Source of the DNA: Mesorhizobium helmanticense
GTDB lineage: Bacteria > Pseudomonadota > Alphaproteobacteria > Rhizobiales > Rhizobiaceae
NCBI RefSeq assembly: GCF_003034915.1
Contig: NZ_PZJX01000003.1
Location: 62,001-126,000 of the forward strand
Direction: 5' to 3'
Length of the DNA stretch: 64,000 bases
The notes beneath the pieces are model-generated. The model was not told where the DNA came from. It worked only from the letters and a program-made list of their open reading frames with translations, and did not search any database. A program made the position numbers and the translations under genes. This document shows, piece after piece, positions 57,483 to 64,000 of the stretch. Each line of letters opens with the position of its first letter. Position 1 is the first letter of the stretch.

Positions 57483-58604
57483 CTAATTGACGTTGCGCAC
57501 GAAGCGGCTGGCGAATTTCAGCAGCCACGTCACGAACACGACGATGATGATGAGATAGGCCATCGCCAGCATGGTGCCGTAGCCGACATTCGAGCGGTCG
57601 CGGTACTCGCGATAGATGAAGCTCGATACCGAATCGGTCGCACCGCCCGGGCCGCCCGAGGTGACGGTGATGATGATGTCGGCAAGCTTCAGCTTGAAGA
57701 TGATGCGCAGGATCACCGCCGTCACCGACACCGGCAGCATCAGCGGGAAGGTGACCTGCCAGAAGGTCTGCCATGGAGTGGCGCCGTCGACGCGCGCGGC
57801 CTCCAGCACCTCGCGCGACATCGCCTGCAGGCCGGCGAGCAGCATGATCATCATGAACGGAATGAAGGTCCAGGCGTCGAGCACCATGATCGAGATGCGA
57901 GCGGTGATCGGGTTGGAGAAGAAAGCCGGGTTTTCCCAGCCGAGATGGCGCGCCAGCGTCGCGGCCGGGCCGAAGCGGTATTCCATCAGCGACTTGCCGA
58001 TCATCCACGACACCGCCACCGGTGACAGCATCAAGGGCATCAGGAAGACGACGCGGAAGAATTTTCGCGCCCGGATCTGCGCGTTGAGCAGCAGAGCGAG
58101 GCCGAAGGCGATGACATATTCTACAAACACGGCGAGCACATAGAGCACCATGTTGAACAGCGCGTTGCGATAGTAAGGGTCGCCGAGCATCTGCCAGAAA
58201 TTGTCGAGCCCGTTGAACTTGCGGCCGGAGAAGGAAGATAGGTTCCAGTCGGTCAGCGCGATGTAGAAGCCGAACAGCGTCGGAAAGATCACCATGGCGA
58301 TGGTGAACAGCAGCGCCGGCAACAGGAACAACGCGCGTTGGCCGTCCTCGCCGCGCGTCAGCACCTGGCCGACGCCGAGCGCCACGCCCCACAATATGTA
58401 AGCATAGACGACCGGTCGCCAGGTCTCGAAGCCGATCGTGCCGACCTCGCTCTTGTAAAGGATCTGAACCAGGATCGTTGCCAGGAGGCCAAGTGTCGCC
58501 GCGGCCATCAGGGCCCAACCGAGGCGCTTGCGGCCAGGCGGGATCAGATCGGTGGGAACGGAATTTGCCGGCCACGCATTCGTGGTCGAAGTCTGGTCAG
58601 CCAC
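57483..58604 (-). CDS. Carbohydrate ABC transporter permease (MalF type) with N-terminal extension
   Basis: A 373-residue permease. Two extra hydrophobic segments (about 30-50 and 63-80) precede the normal six-helix core that starts FLLPALLFTIAMVIFPTLFG. The EAA loop is EVLEAARVDGATPWQTFWQ. I chose GTG 58604 (ADQTSTTNAW), with AAGAGG 8 bases upstream; the frame continues upstream only as non-protein sequence. Confidence 0.9.
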   Translation of the reverse strand: MADQTSTTNAWPANSVPTDLIPPGRKRLGWALMAAATLGLLATILVQILYKSEVGTIGFETWRPVVYAYILWGVALGVGQVLTRGEDGQRALFLLPALLFTIAMVIFPTLFGFYIALTDWNLSSFSGRKFNGLDNFWQMLGDPYYRNALFNMVLYVLAVFVEYVIAFGLALLLNAQIRARKFFRVVFLMPLMLSPVAVSWMIGKSLMEYRFGPAATLARHLGWENPAFFSNPITARISIMVLDAWTFIPFMMIMLLAGLQAMSREVLEAARVDGATPWQTFWQVTFPLMLPVSVTAVILRIIFKLKLADIIITVTSGGPGGATDSVSSFIYREYRDRSNVGYGTMLAMAYLIIIVVFVTWLLKFASRFVRNVN

Positions 58605-58702
58605 GCCTCTCGCCTCTTTTGCACAAATGACCAGCCGGAGACCGGTCACGATACGGCCCGGCGACAGGAGCCGCCGGGCCGCGATCTTATCATAGCTGCT
58701 GG

Positions 58703-60367
58703 CTACATGCCGAGCGAGGCCTTGTAGAGCTTGACCTGGTTGTCGCGGCCGATCTGGTCGGTCAGCTTCTCCCAGGCGGCGGCAATCGCATCGGCGCCTT
58801 CCTGCGCCTTCATCTTGCCGGCGAAGGTGTTGGCCAGGATGTCCTCGGCGGCGCTGTAATACTGGAAGATGCCGGGGATGCGCGGTTCGATCGCCGCGTT
58901 CGGATGGTTGTAGCTGTCGGCTTCCGACTTGAGATACGAGGTGATGAATGCCTCGTCGTAACCGGCCGCCACCCATTCGGGAATGTCGAAATGGGAGTTG
59001 CGGTAGGGCTGGAAGCCGGACGGATACATCGCGGTCCAGATCGAAAGGTCCTTGCCGCCGAGATGGGCGGCGGCGGACCATGCCGCCTTCTTCTTCTTTT
59101 CGTCGCTATCGACACGGGCCATGACATAGACACCCCAGCCGAGATAGGCGCAGTTCGGCGCATAGTTCGGGCCGCTGGCGAGCTTGTCCCACTGGCCGGT
59201 CTTGGAATTATAGACATCGTCCGAGCCCGGCAGGATCGAGAAGCCGGTGACGTCGCCGACGACCGAGGAGTCGTTGGTCTTGACGTTGGAGCCGACATCG
59301 CCCCACCAGGTGACCATCGAACCGGTGCCGGCCAGGAACTGCTGGAAGGCTGTGGTGTTCGGATCGGCGTTGATCTGGTCGGCCGGTTCCGACGGCAGCG
59401 CGTCGATGACGTCCTGGATCGCCCGTACCCAGGCCGGATTGTTGACGCGCGGCTTCATCGTGTCGGCGTCGAACAGCCAAGCCTTGTCGTCGGGATGCTT
59501 GGCATAGGCGCTGGCGCGGCTGCCGAGGAAGTAGAAGCCGAAACCGCCCCAGGCCTTGGGCGCGTCGAGATAGCCAAAGACGTCCTGGCCCTGGAACTGC
59601 TTGCCCTTGAGGAACTTGGTTACCGCCTGGACTTCCTGCCAGGTCTTCGGCACGCCCCATTCCCCTGCGCCGCCGCCGTCCTTCCAGGCCTTGGCGAGGT
59701 CGGCATCGGCGAAGACGTCGGTGCGGTAATTGAAGTTGTGCGCATCGCCGTCGACGGTAATGCGGTACTGCTTGCCGTCCCAGGTGCCGACCGGCGGCTG
59801 CAGATAGGCCACGACATCCTTCATGTCGATCTGGTCCTTGACCCAGTCCGGCATTTCGGAGGTCAGGCCCTTGCCGCAGACGTCGCCCTCGAATGGCGCG
59901 CCCATCTCGATGATGTCGAAATCGACGGTGCCGGTGGCGATCGACTGCTGCAAGCGGGCATTGTAGTCGGCCTGCGCCAGGTCGATCCAGCTGATCTTGG
60001 CGCCGGTATAGGCCTCCCACGGCTTCAGGAAGCCACGGAACAGCACATTGTGCAGGTTCTGGTTGTTAAGGCCCATGAAGGTGAGTTCGACGCCGGCGAA
60101 TTCGCCTTCCTTGACGTTGGCCTTGGTCGCTTCCAGGCAGAGCTCGCCGACCTTCTGGAAGTCCGCATCGGTCGGCTGACCCTTGCCGACGCCGGGAATT
60201 TGCAGGATTTGCGCACGCAACTCGCTGGCTGCGGAAGCCGGGCGCGTCAGCGCGCCGAGCCCGGCGCCGGATGCCGCGGCGATCGCGGCCATGGAGGCCG
60301 CGCCCTTGAGGACGTCACGACGGGTAGCGCCCGCACGCACCAATTTTTCGTAAAGACCGACTCTCAT
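58703..60367 (-). CDS. Extracellular sugar-binding protein of an ABC transporter
   Basis: A 554-residue periplasmic binding protein with a Tat-type signal (GATRRDVLKGAASMAAIAA, twin Arg at 16-17). It has the SBP_bac_1 pattern with VDFDIIEMGAPFEGD and FLAGTGSMVTWWGDVGSN. Its unusual size and Tat export suggest that it folds before export. It is the first gene of the transport operon. Confidence 0.92.
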   Translation of the reverse strand: MRVGLYEKLVRAGATRRDVLKGAASMAAIAAASGAGLGALTRPASAASELRAQILQIPGVGKGQPTDADFQKVGELCLEATKANVKEGEFAGVELTFMGLNNQNLHNVLFRGFLKPWEAYTGAKISWIDLAQADYNARLQQSIATGTVDFDIIEMGAPFEGDVCGKGLTSEMPDWVKDQIDMKDVVAYLQPPVGTWDGKQYRITVDGDAHNFNYRTDVFADADLAKAWKDGGGAGEWGVPKTWQEVQAVTKFLKGKQFQGQDVFGYLDAPKAWGGFGFYFLGSRASAYAKHPDDKAWLFDADTMKPRVNNPAWVRAIQDVIDALPSEPADQINADPNTTAFQQFLAGTGSMVTWWGDVGSNVKTNDSSVVGDVTGFSILPGSDDVYNSKTGQWDKLASGPNYAPNCAYLGWGVYVMARVDSDEKKKKAAWSAAAHLGGKDLSIWTAMYPSGFQPYRNSHFDIPEWVAAGYDEAFITSYLKSEADSYNHPNAAIEPRIPGIFQYYSAAEDILANTFAGKMKAQEGADAIAAAWEKLTDQIGRDNQVKLYKASLGM

Positions 60368-60666
60368 CTACCATTCCTCCCAGAACAACAGTGGTGATTT
60401 GATATGCCAATCTGTCGGACGCCGGAACGCCGACGGTTCTCCTTGATCAAACGGGGACGTGGGACCCCACCCTGCGTCGCCTCGATTTCCGATTTTCGGA
60501 CGGATGACCGGCAGTCGGATTGGCATTTGCCACTATTCTCGCAACCAGGTGCCGTGTCAACGAGCATGGGTTTTTTATCTATAAGAGACCGACTTGCCCT
60601 TGCCGTTCGCGTTGGTTAGCTTCACGGCAATTAAAGGGCCGGTGGGTCCAAAACCAAGGGGAGAGA

Positions 60667-61725
<1,059 letters not shown>

Positions 61726-61758
61726 CTTCACATGAAAAGCCCGTTCGGGAGGACTGCC

Positions 61759-62211
61759 ATGCTCAAAGGGATCAACCCGCTGCTCAATGCCGACGTGCTC
61801 CAGGCGCTGAGGGCAATGGGGCATGGCGACGATTTGATCATCGTCGACACAAATTTCCCGTCCGATTCGACCGCGCGCCAGACAGTGCTCGGCAAGCTGC
61901 TGCGCATCGACGCGCCGGCGGCCGACGTCGTCAAGGCGGTGCTGTCGCTCTATCCGCTCGACACATTCGTCGACGATGCGGCCGCCCGCATGGAGATCGT
62001 CGGCAAGCCGGACGAGATTCCTCCCGTGCAGAAGGAAGTGCAAAGAGAGATCGATGCGGCGGAAGGCCAGGCCTGGCCGATGATCCCGGTCGAGCGCTAT
62101 GCCTTCTACGAACGCGCCAAGCAGGCCTACTGCGTCATCCAGACCGGCGAGCGCCGCTTCTACGGTTGCTTCGCTTTCCGCAAGGGCGTCGTGCCGCCGG
62201 ACGCGGAGTAG
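61759..62211 (+). CDS. RbsD/FucU-family sugar mutarotase
   Basis: A 150-residue protein that interconverts sugar anomers. Marks are MLKGINPLLNADVLQALRAM, GHGDDLIIVDTNFPS, LYPLDTFVDD and FYGCFAFRKGVV with the C-terminal catalytic region. It is closer to FucU than RbsD in length and motifs. The ATG at 61759 has GGAGG 7 bases upstream. The kinase gene starts 4 bp after its stop. Confidence 0.92.
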   Translation: MLKGINPLLNADVLQALRAMGHGDDLIIVDTNFPSDSTARQTVLGKLLRIDAPAADVVKAVLSLYPLDTFVDDAAARMEIVGKPDEIPPVQKEVQREIDAAEGQAWPMIPVERYAFYERAKQAYCVIQTGERRFYGCFAFRKGVVPPDAE

Positions 62212-62215
62212 GCGC

Positions 62216-63142
62216 ATGGCGTCCGGCAAGCCCGTCGTCATATTGGGCGTCTTCGTCGCCGACACCGCCTATCGCGCGGCCCGGCAACCGCGCATGGGCG
62301 AGACGATCCTTGGCACGTCCTTCACGCTCGGCCCTGGCGGCAAGGGCTCGAACCAGGCGGTCGCGGCCGGCCGGCTCGGCGCCGACATCACCTTCCTCAC
62401 GCGCCTCGGCCTCGATCCGTTTGCCGATATGGCGAGGCAGACATGGAAGCAGGCCGGTGTCAAAAGCGCCGTCATCGACACACCGGAGAGCTACACCGGT
62501 GCAGCCTATATCTTCGTCGAGGAGGCGAGCGGCAACAATGCCATCATCGTCAGCCCGGGCGCCGCCATGCTGATTTCGCCTGCCGATATCGAGGCTCATG
62601 CCGGCCTGATCGGATCGGCTGGCGTCTTCGTCACCCAGCTCGAACAGCCGGTCGAGGCGGCGCTGCGGGCGCTGGAGATCGCGCGCGGGGCAGGGGTGAC
62701 GACCATCCTCAACCCGGCGCCGGCCGCAAGCCTGCCCGAGCGCATCTACACACTTTGCGACTACATCACGCCGAACGAGACCGAAGCCGAGGAACTGACC
62801 GGCATCAAGGTTTCCACCATCGGCGATGCCCGGCGCGCCGCCGACAGCCTGCTCGGCAAGGGCGTCGGCGCGGTGATCATCACGCTTGGCGAAAAAGGCG
62901 CGCTGCTGCATGACGCCAGCCGCTCCGACCATGTTCCCGTGGTCAATGCCGGCCCGGTGGTCGAGACGACGGGGGCGGGCGATGCCTTCAATGGCGGCCT
63001 GGCGGCGGCACTCGCCAAAGGCGTGGAGCCGCTGCAGGCGGTCCGCTTCGCCTGCGCCGTCGCCGGCATTTCGGTGACGCGGCCCGGCACCGCGCCGTCG
63101 ATGCCGTCACTGCAAGAGGTCGAGGCGCTGCTCGCCGATTAG
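62216..63142 (+). CDS. Ribokinase-like sugar kinase (PfkB family)
   Basis: A 308-residue kinase. PfkB signatures are LGPGGKGSNQAVAAGRLG near residue 39 and ETTGAGDAFNGGLAAALAKG near 247, with the catalytic Asp in GAGD. NPAPAASLPE and TPNETEAEELTG match ribokinase. It should phosphorylate the sugar delivered by the transporter, with FucU supplying the right anomer. The ATG at 62216 gives the family start. Confidence 0.93.
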   Translation: MASGKPVVILGVFVADTAYRAARQPRMGETILGTSFTLGPGGKGSNQAVAAGRLGADITFLTRLGLDPFADMARQTWKQAGVKSAVIDTPESYTGAAYIFVEEASGNNAIIVSPGAAMLISPADIEAHAGLIGSAGVFVTQLEQPVEAALRALEIARGAGVTTILNPAPAASLPERIYTLCDYITPNETEAEELTGIKVSTIGDARRAADSLLGKGVGAVIITLGEKGALLHDASRSDHVPVVNAGPVVETTGAGDAFNGGLAAALAKGVEPLQAVRFACAVAGISVTRPGTAPSMPSLQEVEALLAD

Positions 63143-63166
63143 CACTGTCGCACCGGATGAGGCGAT

Positions 63167-63952
63167 CTAGCCGCGAGCGCTGGACAATTCCCGGACTTCT
63201 GCCCGCAGCGCCTGTATCTCCGCGAGGATGGTGGCCTGATCGCTGTGCAGCGTTGCCCTGTCGGCCGACTCCACCGCTTCATGCTCGGCCTCCATCGCAG
63301 AAACGATCACGCCGATGAACAGATTGAGCACGGTGAAAGAGGTCGCAATGATGAACGGGATGAAGAACAGCCAGGCGGTCGGATAGACCTCCATGACCGG
63401 GCGCACCACGCCGTCCGACCAGCCTTCGAGGGTCATGACCTGGAAAAGCGTGAACAGCGATTGCGGTATGCCGCCGAACAGTTCGGGAAAGGACGAGCCG
63501 TAGAGCTTCGTCGCCATCACCGCAAAGACATAGAACACCAGCCCGAGCAACAGCATGATCGAGCCCATGCCGGGCAGAGCGGTGATGAAGCCGGTGACGA
63601 CACGGCGCAGCGACGGAACGATGCTGATCAGCCGCAGGACCCGCAGGATGCGCAACGCCCGCAGTACGGAGAGCGAACCGGTCGCGGGAATAAGCGCGAA
63701 TCCGACGACGAAGAGGTCGAAGATGCGCCATGGATCGCGGAAGAAATGCGTCCTGTAAACGACCAACCGGACTGCGAGTTCGAGCACGAAGACGCCGAGG
63801 ATCACGCGGTCGATGGCCGTCAGAAGCGGACCAAAGGCAGCAATCGCGTCGGACGAGGTTTCGAGGCCGAGCGTGACCGCGTTGATGAGAATCAGGACCA
63901 TGATCGCAAGGTCGAAGCGGCGCGATTCGATGAGCGATTTCAAAGCGTCCAA
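63167..63952 (-). CDS. Voltage-gated ion channel (NaChBac family)
   Basis: A 261-residue six-helix channel subunit. S4 carries Arg98, 101, 104 and 107 in SVLRALRILRVLRLI. The pore has the selectivity filter TLEGWSD (174-180) followed by S6 (FFIPFIIATSFTVLNLFIGV) and a short coiled coil. As I recall, the calcium channel CavMr also has Gly at filter position 4. The start is TTG at 63952, with GGAGAA upstream. Confidence 0.9.
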   Translation of the reverse strand: MDALKSLIESRRFDLAIMVLILINAVTLGLETSSDAIAAFGPLLTAIDRVILGVFVLELAVRLVVYRTHFFRDPWRIFDLFVVGFALIPATGSLSVLRALRILRVLRLISIVPSLRRVVTGFITALPGMGSIMLLLGLVFYVFAVMATKLYGSSFPELFGGIPQSLFTLFQVMTLEGWSDGVVRPVMEVYPTAWLFFIPFIIATSFTVLNLFIGVIVSAMEAEHEAVESADRATLHSDQATILAEIQALRAEVRELSSARG

Positions 63953-63967
63953 GGCCTTTTCTCCGGC

Positions 63968-64000
63968 AGAGCATCGGACCCAAAAGTGGGAACCGGTTTT
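63968..64000. repeat. Partial palindromic repeat at the window end
   Basis: CAGAGCATCGGACCCAAAAG and GTGGGAACCGGTTTT match one arm of a widespread rhizobial intergenic repeat. The second arm would lie beyond the window, so this is provisional. Confidence 0.45.

Noticed and set aside
56530..58575. 681-residue minus-strand ORF across the two permease genes
   Set aside because: Frame-shifted reading of the MalF and MalG genes; rich in Arg, His and Pro with no membrane pattern.
57483..59081. N-terminal 159 residues of the long MalF frame
   Set aside because: They overlap the binding-protein gene in another frame; the GTG at 58604 gives the real start.

Overview
The window is a GC-rich chromosomal segment of an alphaproteobacterium of the order Rhizobiales, most like Mesorhizobium. 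The reasons are the block plsX-fabH-ihfA-MerR regulator, the block clpP-clpX-lon-HU, a type 2 argC, Rhizobiales-type rplM-rpsI and DUF2842 genes, and short palindromic repeats of the kind scattered through Mesorhizobium genomes. No phage, transposase or CRISPR array is visible.

Layout. 1-4.7 kb is housekeeping: a cytochrome bc1 assembly chaperone (cut by the window edge), DUF177/YceD, plsX, fabH, ihfA, a MerR regulator and a small membrane protein. 4.7-8.8 kb holds small secreted proteins, an XRE-type regulator and an adenylate cyclase/TPR protein. 9.0-14.2 kb is the most unusual part: a minus-strand operon of YcaO, TfuA, a HEXXH metallopeptidase, a 60-residue ORF and a protein ending in six tandem MSA(R/K)G pentapeptides. 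It lies just 3' of a tRNA-Pro(GGG). I read it as a candidate thioamide-type RiPP locus with a multi-core precursor. 15.7-25.4 kb is an exopolysaccharide locus: Wzy-like polymerase, priming glycosylphosphotransferase, GT4, Wza-like lipoprotein, a Wzz/BY-kinase-like protein with a degraded P-loop, a CelD-like acetyltransferase and a polysaccharide deacetylase.

25.4-43.6 kb is mixed metabolism: ctaA, an APH(6)-like kinase, argC, speB, a glycerophosphodiesterase, a divergent aldo-keto reductase/LysR pair, rplM-rpsI, hicAB, a thioesterase, an enoyl-CoA hydratase, metY, a cytochrome P450 followed by a solute-binding-fold protein, and an aromatic amino-acid decarboxylase. 44.5-48.2 kb is a three-gene unit of a zinc-ribbon TackOD1-like protein, a GT2 glycosyltransferase and a HlyD-like membrane protein. 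48.4-53.9 kb is clpP, clpX, lon and HU. 54-63.1 kb is a sugar uptake and catabolism locus: aldo-keto reductase, SIS isomerase, creatininase-like hydrolase, ABC importer, FucU mutarotase and ribokinase-like kinase. The window ends with a NaChBac-type ion channel whose filter reads TLEGWSD.

All functions are read from sequence motifs and gene order. No database search was run.
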